Shown: positions 10,032-22,049 of the stretch, piece by piece
Layout: each line of letters opens with the position of its first letter
Position numbering within the stretch: the first letter of the stretch is position 1
From: Zea mays
Taxonomy: Eukaryota; Streptophyta; Magnoliopsida; Poales; Poaceae
DNA length: 64,000 nucleotides
Reading direction: 5' to 3'
NCBI RefSeq assembly: GCF_902167145.1
Contig: NC_050101.1
Location: forward strand, 134,322,990 to 134,386,989
Notes under the pieces: model-generated
Databases searched by the model: none
What the model saw: only the letters and a program-made list of their open reading frames with translations
What the model was told of the DNA's origin: nothing
Position numbers and translations under genes: made by a program

Positions 10032-12971
10032 TCAAACAAAAAATTTGCGAAGGTTGTCGACGTTCCAGGAGTGCTCTAGGTCCTCGCCGTTTGGCGTTGT
10101 GAGCCTGTAAGCACTGGGGGAAGCTTTTGACTTGACTATGAAGGGGCCCTCCCACTTGGGCTCCAACTTGCCCTTGGACTCCGTCCGAGCTGTTCGGATG
10201 AGTACGAGGTCCCCCTCGCTGAACTCCCTCGGGATGACTGCGCGGTCGCGCCATGCTTTGGTCTGGGCCTGATATTTGTTTAGGGCCTGTAGGGCGAAGA
10301 CCCGGTCTCCGTCAATGAGATCTTTTGAAGTTGGCTCATCCACGTCGGGGACGGCTGACGGAACTGTACGCGGGGACCCATGCTTTATTTCTTGCGGGGT
10401 CATTGCCTCCGATCCGTATAGAAGGCGGAAAGGAGTGAACCCGGTCGCCCTGCACTCGGTTGTGTTTAGCGCCCAGACTGCCTCTGGTAATAAATCGGTC
10501 CATCTGCCTTTTCTTTCATCGAGGAGCATCTTTTTGACAGCTGTGAATATTTTCCCATTGGCGCGCTCCACGACCCCGTTGGACTGCGGATGATAGACTG
10601 AAGCGAAGGCAAGCTTGGTGCCGATGGAGAAACAAAAATCCTTGAAATCTTGGCTGTCGAACTGCTTGCCGTTGTCGACTGTTAGCTCGGACGGTACTCC
10701 GAAGCGGCAAACGATGTTCTGCCAGAAGAATTTTTGGGCAGTCTTTGATGTGATTGTGGAAACAGCCCTCGCTTCAATCCATTTGGTGAAGTATTCGACA
10801 GCTACGAAGGCGAACTTAAGGTTCCCCTGAGCGGTGGGCAGGGGCCCGACGATGTCCAGGCCCCAGCGCTGGAGAGGCCATGTATGGGCAATCAGCTTTG
10901 TATATTGCGAGGGGTTGCCTGACCGAGGGGAGAACTTCTGGCAGGCTTCGCAGGACCTCGTGACCCGATTTGCGGCGCAGATCATTGCGGGCCAGTAAAA
11001 CCCTTGTCGGATCACCTTGGCAGCCAGGGCCCTTGGCCCTGCGTGCGAGCCGCACGTGCCACTGTGGACTTCGCGTAGGATCTGCATGCCTTCGGTTTCG
11101 GTGACGCATTTGAGCATTGGCTGACTGACCCCTTTCTTGTACAGTTGGCCCTCGATCAGAGCGAAGTCCCGGCTTCGATGTCTGAGGCGCTTTGCCTCAC
11201 TGACGTCGGCTGGATGATAGTACCCCTGTAGGAACAGGGTTATTGGTGCCCTCCAGTCTTCTGTCATGATTAGGTTGACTATACGGTGGCCTTCGCTATC
11301 ATTAGTTATCTGGAGCCCTTCGGGGCTCCGGACAGCTGGAGTGCCGATGGTGTGGAAAAACACATCGGAGGGCAGGGGCTCGCCCCTGGCGGCGGCCTTG
11401 GCTAAGGCATCGGCCTCCTCGTTCTTGGCCCTATCCACATGCTGCAGGGTGAATCCCTTGAATTGTCTCTCGAGACTTCGGATAGCCGCGAGGTATTGCA
11501 TGAGGGCGGGGTCTTTTGCTGCATAGTCTTTCTCGACCTGACCGGCAACTATCTTGGAGTCTGTTTTGATGATACATGTGGTGACTCCGAGGGCCCTTAG
11601 CTTGCGGAGGCCGAGGATGACTGCTTCATACTCTGCTATGTTGTTTGTACATTTGTCGGATTCCAGAGCGAAGCTGAGGCGTGCTGCATATCTGTGTTTG
11701 ACTCCGGCTGGCGAGGTGACGACTGCAGCGACGCCTGCCCCCGCATGACACCATGCACCGTCGCAATGGATAGTCCAGACCTTTTCTGTGGATGGGTCCG
11801 GCTGTGTTACTGGCCCAGTCCAGTCGACGACGAAGTCTGCCAGGACTTGCGACTTGATAGCTGTTCTGGGCTCGAAGCTGATGTGGTAGCCGGAGAGTTC
11901 GGCTGCCCACTTGGCAATCCTCACTGATGCCTCCGGGTTCCTGAATAGTTCGCCGAGCCCCCTGTCTGAGGTGACTCGGACCTTGAATGCTTCAAAATAA
12001 TGGCGCAGCTTGCGCGAGGACATAACAACTGCGTAGGCAATCTTCTCCAGCTCTGTCATGTTGCATTTGGACGGTGTCAGGACTTCGGAGACATAGTAGA
12101 CAGGGCACTGTCTGACTGCGCCCTCGACTGTCTGCTCCTGTACCAGTGCCGCGCTGACTGCGTGCGGCGAAGCCGCGACATAGAGCAATAAGGGGAGTGA
12201 GGAGTCGGGGCTCGTGAGGATGGCCAGCTCCGACAGGTACTGTTTTAGTGAGGCGAAGGCCGCTGCTTGCTCCGGTCCCCAAGCGAAGTCCTTCGCGCCG
12301 CGGAGTGTTTTGAGGAAGGGGAGACTTCGCTCGGCGGACCTGGAGATGAATCTGTTGAGAGCGGCCATCCTGCCTGTCAGGCGCTGGATGTCCCTGGCGG
12401 ACTGCGGAGGCGACATATCGACGATGGCCTGGATCTTGGTTGGGTTGGCCTCGATGCCGCGGCGGGACACCAGGTAGCCCAATATCTTGCCCTGGCGAAC
12501 ACCGAAAACGCACTTTTCCGGGTTTAGGCGGAGTCGTGCATCTCGCATGTTCGCGAATGTCTCTGCCAGGTCGGCGAGATGGTCCTCCTTATTCTTGCTG
12601 GCGACGACGATGTCGTCCACATATGTGAATATATTTCTGCCGACCTGCCCCTCGAGCACTGTTTTGGTGAGTCTGGAGAAGGTGGATCCGACATTCTTGA
12701 GACCCTCCGGTATTCTGACAAAGCAATAAGTGCCGAAGGGTGTTATAAAGCTGGTGCTAGCCTTGTCTTCCTCCTTCATGTATATCTGGTGATAGCCGGA
12801 GAAGCAGTCGAGGAGGGACATGACCTCGCATCCGGCCGCGCTATCGACTATTTTGTCGATCCGCGGCAACGGGAAATTGTCCTTTGGGCAGGCCTTATTG
12901 AGACTGGTGAAGTCTATGCACATGCGCCATTTTCCGCTTTTTTCTGCACCATCACAACATTGGAGAGCCAC
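10032..12971 (-). pseudogene. Element B pol: reverse transcriptase, RNase H, extra RNase H, integrase
   Basis: An open stretch of about 979 codons. In order: RT (LPRID then YVDD at the active site), RNase H, a second plant-type RNase H (HCDGAW ... AEYEA ... KTDSK) typical of the Tat lineage, then integrase with an HHCC zinc region, D/D/E core (LDIVGPL, TVDNGKQF, VVERANGK) and a short basic tail ending WNVDNLRKFFV. It is joined to the upstream gag-protease frame by a -1 step near 12930-12945 within a run of six A on the coding strand; a single lost A is the simplest cause. The enzymatic domains are otherwise unbroken. Confidence 0.85.
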
Positions 12972-14218
12972 GTGGGGTAAGCCACTGGCTCGATGAATTT
13001 AGCCTCCAGGAGGCGATGCACCTCCACCTTGGCGGCCTCTGTCTTTTCGTCTGACATTTTGCGAAGCTTCTGCTTTTTGGGTCGCACCGAAGGGTCAATC
13101 CCCAAGCTGTGCTCAATTACGGCTCGGCTGACTCCGACCAGATCGAGGGCAGACCAGGCGAAGACATCTTTATTCTTGGCCAGGCAGCAGAGAAGTTTCT
13201 TTTCTTCAAGTGAGGTGAGGTCTTCGCTGATAGTTACTGTCTGCTTGGGCGTGGCCTGATCGAGGGGGACAGTCTTGGTCCCGTCTTGGCACCGCAACTG
13301 TGCCTTGTCGTGCTGCTTGTCGGTTGGGCTGGCCGGCGCAGGGACCTCGCGCTGGGTCGTGAGACAGTGTACGTTTCTCTGACCGGGCACGAAGTCCCGC
13401 TCAATGTTGCGCGCCGTCTGCTGGTTGCCGTAGACTGTGATGGCGCCTAGCGGGCCTGGTATCTTCATACATAGGTACAACCCGTGGATGGCAGCTTCGA
13501 ACTTGTTGATGGAGCCCCGGCCCATGATGGCGTTGTATGGATATACCATGTCGACAATGTCGAAGGTTACTTGCTCACTTCGGGCATTGGGCGCTACACC
13601 GAAGGAGAGGGGCAACTCTATCTTGCCAACTGGAAAGGTGCCCTTGCCGCCGAAACCATACAACGGGTTGTCCGAAGGCTTCAGCAAGCTGTGGCTTATA
13701 CCCATGCGGTCGAAGGCGTGGAGGAAGATGATGTCCGCCTGACTGCCGTTGTCGACTAGGACTTTGTGTAAGTCCCAGCCTGCCACGCTGCAATTGATGA
13801 CCATAGCGTCGATGTGGGGGGCGCTGCGCAGGTCGACGTCTCGTGCGTCGAAGGTTAGCGGTATGTGGGACCACTTCGTCTGCACGACTGGGCCAGTGAC
13901 GGCGACATGGTTGATGCTGCGGTAGTGGTCCCGCTTCTGCCGCTTGGTGTCGAAGTCAGTGCTAGACCCCCCTGTTATCATGTGAATGACTCCGCGATAT
14001 GGTTGATCGGCGAAGTCTTCCTGCTTTGGGGCATGGGGGATGTTCTGATGTTGCTGGTGTGGTGGTGGGGGTGGAGGAGGTACGATTTGTACTTCCTGAT
14101 GGTGTTGGTAAGCGTGGTGCGGCGGATGCAGAGCGGGAGCGTGGATATATGGTGGAGGGGGTGGCTGGTAATTATGCGCGACAATTCTGGGATTGTCGGC
14201 TGGCTGCGCCCGCGCCAT
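12914..14218 (-). pseudogene. Element B protease and start of RT
   Basis: Continues the gag frame. Contains a retropepsin-like region with VLVDNGSQADIIF as the active-site segment (D-N-G, a form seen in this lineage), a linker, and the RT N-terminus with the KKQKLRKMS...EVHRLLEAKFI region. It ends early at 12914 because of the frame change described under pol. A Pro/His-rich stretch precedes the protease. The protein would be cut from a gag-pol precursor. Confidence 0.75.
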
Positions 14219-14356
14219 TCTGTCTCTGGTGGCCTTCGTCTCGGGGCAGTCTTTGGTCTGGTGGGCGCAGTCTTCGCCGTGGAAAAGGCAATAGAATCGG
14301 CGCGGCGGCTGCTGCGCCCGCCCTCGACCCCTGCCGCGAGTTCCATTTCCGCGGCC

Positions 14357-15700
14357 CTAGGGGGGATATTCCTGGCGGCGAGGGGGATCAGCAGCAGGCT
14401 GTTGGTTGACGATGTTGTGCACTTGCTGTTGACTGCGGCCATCTCGACCGGAGTCTGGTTGCGGAGTCCTCGTCCACGTGCGGCTGGACTGCGGGGCATC
14501 TTTGGGCTTCCGCTGTGACTCAACCTTGCGCTGGTGGAGCTCTTCGGATTTGGCATATTTTTCGAAGAGCTGATATAGCTCCTGCAAGCTCTTGGGTGGG
14601 TCTCTGATACAATGGCTGTAGAGGACGCCAGCCCGAAGGCCATTGATGGCGTAGTGGATAGCGATCTGATCGTCGACAGAGGGCAGCTGTGACTTGAGTG
14701 TTAAGAACTTGCGGTAATACTCCCGCAGAGTCTCCTTTTCCAGCTGTTTGCAAAGCGAGAGCTCGGCCAAAGCGTCGGTGTCTGGACGGTACCCTTGGAA
14801 GTTGAGGAGGAACTTGTCCCTGAGACTTCTCCACGAATCAATGGACAGCGGAGGCAATCTGGTGAACCAGGTGAGTGCTGGGCCCTCTAGTGCGATGATG
14901 AAAGACTTCGCCATTGTGGCGTCGTCTCCTCCGGCTGATGCAACGGCGACTTGATAACTCATGATGTACTGCGCCGGGTCGGTGCTGCCGTTGTACTTGG
15001 GGTATGCCCCCGCTCGAAAGTTAGCTGGCCAAGGCGTCACTTGTAGGTGTGGCGCCAGGGGACTTCGCTCGTCGAGGTAGTTGACCCCTTGGAATGGCGC
15101 GCCGTGCTGGGAGACGTAATCATGCTGGGGGAAACGCGGGTTCTCCGGCTGCGGCCGGTGTTGCAGGGGTGGGCCATGCTGCAGGCCGAGGTGGCCTTCG
15201 CGCGCGTCCTCCGGTTGCGCGCGCTGCTAGAGGGGTGGCTCTTGCTGTAGACCGAGGTGGCCTTCGCGCTGCATCAGCGCGATCTCGCGCTCGAGGTCTT
15301 GGGCCTTCTGCTCCTCGTCGCGTATCATCTGTCGCACCTTGGCTAGTGCGGACACACGTTGGCGCTTGGCTTCCAGTATCTCCTTCTGCCTCTGGAGATT
15401 GCGGTTCTTGAGGCGCAGGGCGCGCAGCTGTAACTGTTCTTCTGTTGAGACGCCGAGGACCTCGCCGTCCTCGGTGAGATCCGCGCCCTCCACTGGGGCG
15501 AAGCCTGGGGGCGGAGGCAGCGATTGTCCTTCGGGCCCGCAGGTGCGGAAGGTGTCGTCTTCGCAGGTGCGGGGAATGTTGTCTTCGGTGGGCTCTTGGT
15601 GGGTGGATTGGGTGAGGGCGAGGGCCTTGCCCTTTCTTGCGGCCAGCAGTGCTGCCTTCGCAGCCTCGTCAGTCTTGGGGTTAGCTCTCTTGGGTGCCAT
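14357..15700 (-). pseudogene. Element B gag, with two in-frame amber codons
   Basis: The start MAPKRANPKT at 15700 lies just inside the PBS; ATG codons further upstream are in the LTR. The N-terminal part is a Glu/Arg-rich coiled coil; the capsid-like retrotransposon gag domain is in the C-terminal half (around LTWFTRLPPLSIDSWRSL). A TAG at 15227-15229 interrupts the linker. A nearby repeated peptide has Gln at the matching place, so CAG to TAG is likely. A second TAG at 14357-14359 falls just before the zinc-knuckle-like CLFHGEDC segment. The frame is otherwise continuous into protease. Confidence 0.8.
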
Positions 15701-15720
15701 CGCGGGTGGTCTTGTCGTAG

Positions 15721-15738
15721 CATGAACGGTGGGCGCCA
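15721..15738 (-). other. Primer-binding site of element B
   Basis: On the minus strand TGGCGCCCACC... lies two bases inside the 5' LTR end, complementary to a tRNA 3' CCA end. The first 11 bases equal those of the element E PBS at 51528. I do not name the tRNA. Confidence 0.8.
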
Positions 15739-15740
15739 AA

Positions 15741-16215
15741 TGTTGGAACTTGCTCTCTGCAGCAAGGAGGCCAACAAGGGTGAAAGGTGGTGACAACAGG
15801 GTTACGTGCACGGGGGCAATAGCTCTGTTAATCTAGCCTCTCACGGGCACTGTGCGGGGGTATTTATAGGTGTCTGAGCCCCCAACGTCTTGTGTTAAGG
15901 ACGCATGTGCCCTCAGACACCTATTTTATCCCCAGAATATTCCCATAAAGCAGGGTTACAAACTGTAATTACAAGTATTCCTTTACAAGTTAGGCCCGTA
16001 ATACAGAGGCGGCCACGCGGGGCCCGTTACAATGGGCCAGATCGCACGTGGGCCTTGGGACTGAACGAGGACGCACCGTGGGAGGACGTCGCCGCAGGCC
16101 TTCGTCAAAGTGCCGAGTCCTGCGAAGGGTGTCCCTGCCCGCTTTGTCTCTGTCGGACCAGCGGCTGCAGTGAAGGCCTCGAGCGAAGGGTGGCGTCTTT
16201 GCCTTCGCCCCAACA
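15741..16215 (-). repeat. 5' LTR of element B
   Basis: 475 bp, about 99% identical to 4577-5051 (five differences seen). TATA on the minus strand near 15861-15868. Confidence 0.95.
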
Positions 16216-16220
16216 AAGAT
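16216..16220. repeat. TSD of element B, right copy (aagat)
   Basis: Matches 4572-4576. Removing B plus one TSD copy restores the reading frame of the element A accessory exon across the site. Confidence 0.95.
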
Positions 16221-18229
16221 GAAGTTCCTTTGACTCGGAAAAACAGTCGGCAGTTCATTGCTAGCGATGAAAGTAGTGGAGTTCCTTCTCCTGCTTTGTC
16301 TGCTCTCATTGGTCTGCAAGAACTGTCCCTGGCCAACTTTGATCAGACTCTTGAGGATATGGTTCCAGAGGATTTGTTATCAGAGCCAGTGGATGATGGT
16401 GTGATGGAGGTTCGTGCTGATGTGCTTGATAGTGGGTTGAGGTCATCCCGTGCCTCGTCGACCTTAGAGCGCGATCTCGAGGGTCGGGAGACTGACTTGG
16501 ATCATCCTGGTCCTATGGAAGTAGCTGAGGGCCCGTCAACCTTAGAGGTGGCTACCGCAGAGAACTTGGACCCCAAGGATGGTGTTGACACATGCCCAGC
16601 CCCCGAGGATGCCGCCGGGGATGACTTGGCTCGGGTGGGAAGTGTAAGCCACTGCCCAGCCCCCGAGGGTGCTACCGGGGATGATCTGGCTCAAGTGGGC
16701 AGTGCAAACTATGACCCAGCCCCCGAGGGTGTCCGAGCGGGGTCTCCCTCCTGTACTTCCATGGACGTTCATGCGGGATCGCCTCCACACTCCGGCTGTA
16801 TGGTGGTAGCCCAAGCCTTGGACCAGGGAGTCGCTTTAGAGGGCAGCGTCCCCACTGACCGAGTGTTGGGCTCTGTTGATGGCACCGAGCTGATTCCTGC
16901 TGGTTCGTTGCAAGCTGCTTCGGGTGGTGGCCTTACGCCCGGTTATCAATTGATCTCTCCTGATTTGGGGATCTGTTCGTTCTTTTCCAACCTTCAGGTA
17001 TTGTGACGCATTTTGGCTTAGTTTTTACACTGCATGAACTGCTGTCGTTACACTCATCTGTTCTCCTCATCAGGCTTTGGTGGATAGGATGGCTAGCCAG
17101 CTGAGGTTACAGGGTGCTTCTGTCCCAGAGGTAGCTTCGTCTCTTGCATGTTGGAATCCGGTGTCACTTCAACATCGCGTCTCTGAATTGGAGGCAACCA
17201 ACGCTGGTTAGTGCTTTTTTGCTTCTCTTTGTCTTCATTGTGGGCTGCTTTACGTTCTGACCCCTTTTTGTTTGATTGTCTCCTGCTAGGAATGACTCGG
17301 CAGATTTCCGCTCTTGAGGAAAAACATTCCCGAGATCAGGCTGAATTGGTCCAGCGGTGCACTGACTTTGAGGAAAAGTACTCTCAAAGCCAGACTGAAC
17401 TGGGTCAGGTCTCCGCTGCCTTAGATGACGCCAATGCACTGAGTTCTTCTCTTCACGCTCAGCTCAATTCTGAAAAGGTGATTTATGGAACTGTGCTTTG
17501 TCTTGTTGTGCTCCTATTACTTGCTTGGTTTTTGAGGGAGTTGACTTTTGTTTGCAGGAAGAAAAACGTATCCTTGCTGCTTCTCACGACAGTCTTGACA
17601 GATTGTATCGTGATTCTAGTAACTCGCTGACTATCCTGGAGAGGAGTCATCGCTTCACCATGGAAGAGTTGGACAACCAACGCTGTAAGCTGCAGGAATC
17701 TTCGGATGAGGTGACTCGGCTTAAGCAGCTGATATCAGCGAAGGACGCTACCATCAAAGAACTCCGAGCTTCCAAGAAATCCATCACCCAAGAGTTAGAA
17801 ACTGCTCGGTTGGCTGCCAAGGTTGCTGAAGAAACTTCTGTTACTCTCAGAGCCCAGCGCGACAGAGCCATGGACAAGGCTATTCGGGCGGGGCGAATCT
17901 TGATGAGGAGACCCGGCGTGGTTGTTCCCGAAGATATAAGGGCTGATGTGAATGCTGCCCCTGATTCCTCGAGTCGTCCTTCCTCATCGATTGCTCCTGA
18001 GAAAAATATCACCAAGTAGAGAAACATTTTGCGTGCTTTGAGCGCGCGGTTAGCGTGGTCAGACATTTGTTAGAGGACGCCATTTCAGTACTTAAACGAC
18101 ATTGTTATTCTCATGTTGTTTCAGAATTCATTAGTTCGTAAGTTTGCAGTAGTAAAACGATGCGCGATGGTTTTGAAATTTGTTTGCAGGATATAGAAGT
18201 CATCCTTATATGAGTAATTGTAATCACGT

Positions 18230-18760
18230 TAGATCGCCTTAAGTCGCTGCTAACTTAAGTCGATTGCTTTTGTTAATAGGGCGTAGTGGTCACCCTGAAT
18301 TGCGTAGGCGTGAGCATGTTGCACCGCCTTAAGTCGTTGTCGACTTAAGCCGATTGCTCCGTTAGCAGGGCATAGTGGTCACCCCGAGTTAAGTAAGCGC
18401 GAGCATGTTGCACCGCCTTAAGTCGTTGCCGACTTAAGCCGATTGCTCCGTTAGCAGGGCATAGTGGTCACCCCGAGTTAAGTAAGGGTGAGCATGTTGC
18501 ACCGCCTTAAGTCGTTGCCGACTTAAGCCGATTGCTCCGTTAGCAGGGCATAGTGGTCACCCCGAGTTAAGTAAGCGCGAGCATGTTGCACCGCCTTAAG
18601 TCGTTGCCGACTTAAGCCGATTGCTCCGTTAGCAGGGCATAGTGGTCACCCCGAGTTAAGTAAGCGCGAGCATGTTGCACCGCCTCAAGTCGTTGCTGAC
18701 TTAAGCCGATTGCTCCGTTAGCAGGGCATAGTGGTCACCCCGAGTTAAGTAAGAATGCAA
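18230..18760. repeat. 89-bp tandem array between the accessory gene and pol of element A
   Basis: About six copies with period 89 (units near 18328, 18418, 18507, 18596, 18685; the first near 18236 divergent). Each copy contains the inverted repeat cttaagtcg ... cgacttaag, able to form a short hairpin. The position matches the arrays in B, C and E, but the sequence is unrelated. Confidence 0.92.
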
Positions 18761-18863
18761 GTCAATCATGAACAAACTGAGTATCTTTGAAACCCCTTTT
18801 TTATTGATGACATATTTCCACTTTACAGAGTACATCGTTGTCCCGATAGCTTTTGAAATACAG

Positions 18864-19742
18864 CTAGGGATAAAACTTCCTGAGGTGTTCTATGTTCCAG
18901 GAGTTCCCGACTTCTGTGCCATCCATCTGAGTGAGACGATATGATCCTGGCCGAGTGACTTCTACTACTATGAAGGGTCCTTCCCATAAGGGCGATAACT
19001 TGTGTCGTCCCTCCCCCGTTAGAATTCGGCGGAGGACGAGATCTCCTACTGAGAAGGATCGCTGTCGCACAGCCTTGTCGTGATAGCGCCTTAGAGTCTG
19101 CTGGTACCGTGCTGATTGGATTACCGCATTCAGCCGTTCTTCTTCAAGTATATCAATGTCCTCCAGCCTGGTGGCCTCGACTTCTGCTATGTTTTCGAAG
19201 ATCAACCTTGGCGCCCCGAACTTGAGATCGGCGGGTAGCACTGCCTCCGACCCATAGACCATGAAGAAAGGAGTGTTTCCATGCAGAGCTCGGCTAGGTT
19301 GGGTTCTTAGGCTCCAAACGACATAAGGCAATTCCCTTATCCACTTTCCTGCGAATTTTTCATTATTATCGAAGACCTTTTTCCTGAGTGCCTCCAGTAT
19401 CATCCCGTTGGCTCGCTCAACCTGCCCGTTGGATCTTGGATGTGCTACAGAAGCATACTTGATCTGAATGCTTTTTTGCTCGCAGAAGTCGAAGAACTCT
19501 GAACTTGTGAAGTTGGATCCTAGGTCAGTTATGATGCTGTTTGGTATCCCGAATCTGAATATTATGTCTTGTATGAATTCCACGGCCTTAGCTGAGGTTA
19601 AAGAAGCGATGGGCTTGAACTCTACCCATTTAGTGAATTTGTCGATTGCTACCAATACATGAGTGTATCCTCCTTGAGCTTTCTTGAAAGGTCCAATCAT
19701 ATCCAGTCCCCAGCATGCGAAAGGCCAAGTTACTGATATGGT
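18864..19742 (-). pseudogene. Element A integrase
   Basis: Same frame as the RT part but separated by a TAG at 19743-19745. Shows the D/D/E core: LDMIGPF, then ITDLGSNF (usually D-N-G), then NGQVERANG. The C-terminal part ends at NSWNIEHLRKFYP. The zinc-binding HHCC segment lies on the other side of the amber. The gene ends before the 89-bp array. Confidence 0.8.
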
Positions 19743-21986
19743 CTACAGTTGCTGTGCTGGCAGATGTTGTTGTTTTGACAAGTATTGGCAAGCTTCGCAC
19801 CTCTGAACTAACTCGGCTGCATCATTCTTCGCTGTTGGCCAATAGAATCCTGACCTGAAGACCTTCCCGACTAGTGTTCTGGACGCTGCATGTATTCCGC
19901 ATTGCCCAGCATGGACCTCCTCCAGAAGTCGCTTCCCAGTAGATGGGAGAATGCACTTCATGAGGACGCCTGATGCACCCCTTCTGTACAATGTCTCCCC
20001 AATGAGTGTGTAGTGAGCCGACTGTCTGGCAATGCGCTCGGCTGAATTCTTGTCATCTGGTTCCTCTTCATTCTTTATATACCTGATGATTGGCCTTCTC
20101 CAGTCATCAGAGTCTGGCTCGGGTTGATCTATAATATTACACTCCTCTGTTTGATCCATTGAGATGCTCGGCTGTAATACTTCTTGCACAAAGATTCCCG
20201 GTGGGACCTGAGTTCGACTGGATCCTAGCTTGGACAACACATCGGCTGCTGTGTTCCGATCTCTTTCTACATGATGAAATTCCAGGCCCTCAAATTTATC
20301 TTCCAGCTTTCGGACGACAGTGCAGTATTTTCCCATTGAATCGCTTGAACAATCCCACTCTTTGTTTATCTGGCTAATGACTACCAGAGAATCTCCGTAC
20401 ACCATCAGTCTCTTGATGCCCAATGATATGGCGATGTTCAATCCGTGGATCAGAGCTTCATACTCGGCTGCATTGTTGGAGGCCGGAAACAGCAGCTGGA
20501 GGGCATATTTGAGGAGCTCGCCTCCAGGTGCGGTGAAGAGAATTCCTGCTCCTGCTCCCTGCAGCTTCAGCGAGCCATCAAAATACATTCGCCATACTTC
20601 TGCAGTCTCTGGGTTATCTGGTACTTGCTGTTTAGTCCACTCTGATATGAAATCAACCAGTGCTTGAGTTTTGATGGCAGTGCGAGGTTGGAACTCGATG
20701 TCATGAGATCCCAGCTCGCAAGCCCACTTGGCTATTCGGCCAATGGCTTCCTTGTTGTGAAGAATATCCTCTATCGGAAAACCAGTGACTACTATGACTT
20801 CGTGGTCATCAAAGTAGTGACGTAGCTTGCGGGCAGTTAGAAGTACTGCGTATAATAGCTTCTGAACTTGAGGATACTTTTTCTTTGAGGGGCCTAGAAC
20901 TTCACTGATGAAGTAAACAGGATGTTGCACTGGGTAGGCATGTCCTTCTTCTGCTCGCTCGACTACCAACGCAGTGCTTACCACGTGAGTCGTGCAAGAG
21001 ATATACAGTAGCAGATCTTCAGCTGGTTGAGTTGACGTAGCTCGTCGGGGTGGCTTCAGTACCGGTGGTGTTGTCAAGAATTTCTTTAGTGCATCTAGAG
21101 CTTCCTGTGCCTCTGAAGTCCACTGAAACTTATCCACCTTCTTGAGTAGCTTGTAAAATGGTAAACCTTTTTCCCCCAGCCTGGATATAAATCTGCTCAG
21201 AGCTGCCATGCATCCAGTAAGTCGCTGAACCTTCTTTTGTGATCGAGGTGCTTCCATCTTCATGATAGCTTCAATTTTATCCGGGTTAGCCTCAATTCCC
21301 CGGTGGCTGACAATAAACCCGAGTAACTTTCCTGCTGGTACCCCGAAAACACATTTTTCGGGGTTGAGCTTCCATCTATATCGTCTCAAACTGTTGAAAA
21401 CCAGCTGTAAGTCTTCGATGAAGTTTTCCGAGTTCTCTGTTTTGATTACCAAATCATCTACGTAGGCCTCCACACGCTTGCCCCAGTGATCGGCTAAGAA
21501 CGTTTGAATAACTCTCTGATAAGTCGCTCCAGCATTTTTGAGGCCGAACGACATGGAGGTATAACAGAAAGCACCAAACGGAGTGATGAACGTTGTTTTT
21601 TCCTCGTCTTCCTTCGCCAAACTAATCTGATGGTATCCGGAATAGCAATCCAAGAAAGACAGCACAGAACATCCAGCGGTGGAGTCCACCACCTGATCTA
21701 TCCTTGGGAGCCCGAAGGGATCCTTCGGACAGTGTTTGTTGAGATCAGTATAGTCGACGCACATGCGCCAATCCACTTTATTCTTTTTGAGTACAAGAAC
21801 AGGGTTGGCTAACCATTTGGGGTGTAACACCTCTCTAATAAATCCAGCCGCGACCAAGCGAGCTAACTCGGCGCGAATGGCCTCTCTCTTGTCGGGCGTG
21901 AAACGACGTAGCTTTTGCCGAATCGGCCTTGCCTGGGGATAGACCTTCAGTTTGTGCTCGGCCAGTTCTCTTGGGACTCCCGGCAT
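19743..21986 (-). pseudogene. Element A reverse transcriptase, RNase H and extra RNase H
   Basis: RT shows LPRIDQVVD and EAYVDDLVIK (YVDD). RNase H follows, then a second RNase H (RMYFDGSLKL ... NAAEYEAL ... VYGDSLVV), the mark of the Tat lineage, then the integrase zinc segment (HAGQCGIH ... CEACQ). The frame is continuous with protease upstream and integrase downstream apart from ambers at 22050-22052 and 19743-19745. Confidence 0.85.
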
Positions 21987-22049
21987 ATCCGCAGGTTGCC
22001 ATGCGAATACATCTCGGTTATCTTGCAGAAACTGGACGAGCGTGCTTTC

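Larger units (their letters stand above)
4577..16215 (-). mobile_element. Element B: complete Tat-lineage Ty3/gypsy retrotransposon, 11.6 kb
   Basis: Two 475-bp LTRs with 5-bp TSDs, a PBS at the right inner edge and minus-strand gag-pol ending in a full integrase. A plus-strand accessory gene (5419-9124) faces pol. I counted five differences between the LTRs (about 1.05%); at the often used grass rate of 1.3e-8 per site per year that is roughly 0.4 Myr (estimate). Gag-pol carries two in-frame ambers and one frameshift, while the accessory gene is intact. I do not assign a family name with confidence. Confidence 0.93.
3082..18019 (+). pseudogene. Main antisense accessory gene of element A, gypsy-type transposon domain, split by element B
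   Basis: Transcribed opposite to gag-pol. Exon 1 starts at 3082 (MAPKRKTSSS) and is cut by B at 4577, resuming in frame at 16221 and ending at a GT donor after 16997. Later exons are 17074-17206, 17290-17477 and 17558-18019, all with GT-AG borders and compatible phases. The N-terminal part resembles the putative gypsy-type transposon domain; the middle has repeats rich in PAPE; the last exons predict a coiled coil. A frame change near 3660 within a run of six C residues breaks the gene independently of B. Biochemical function is unknown. The same architecture occurs in B, C and E. Confidence 0.7.

Noticed and set aside
18230..18760. Regular repeats that could look like a CRISPR array
   Set aside because: Units are contiguous 89-bp tandem copies without unique spacers, in a plant retrotransposon.
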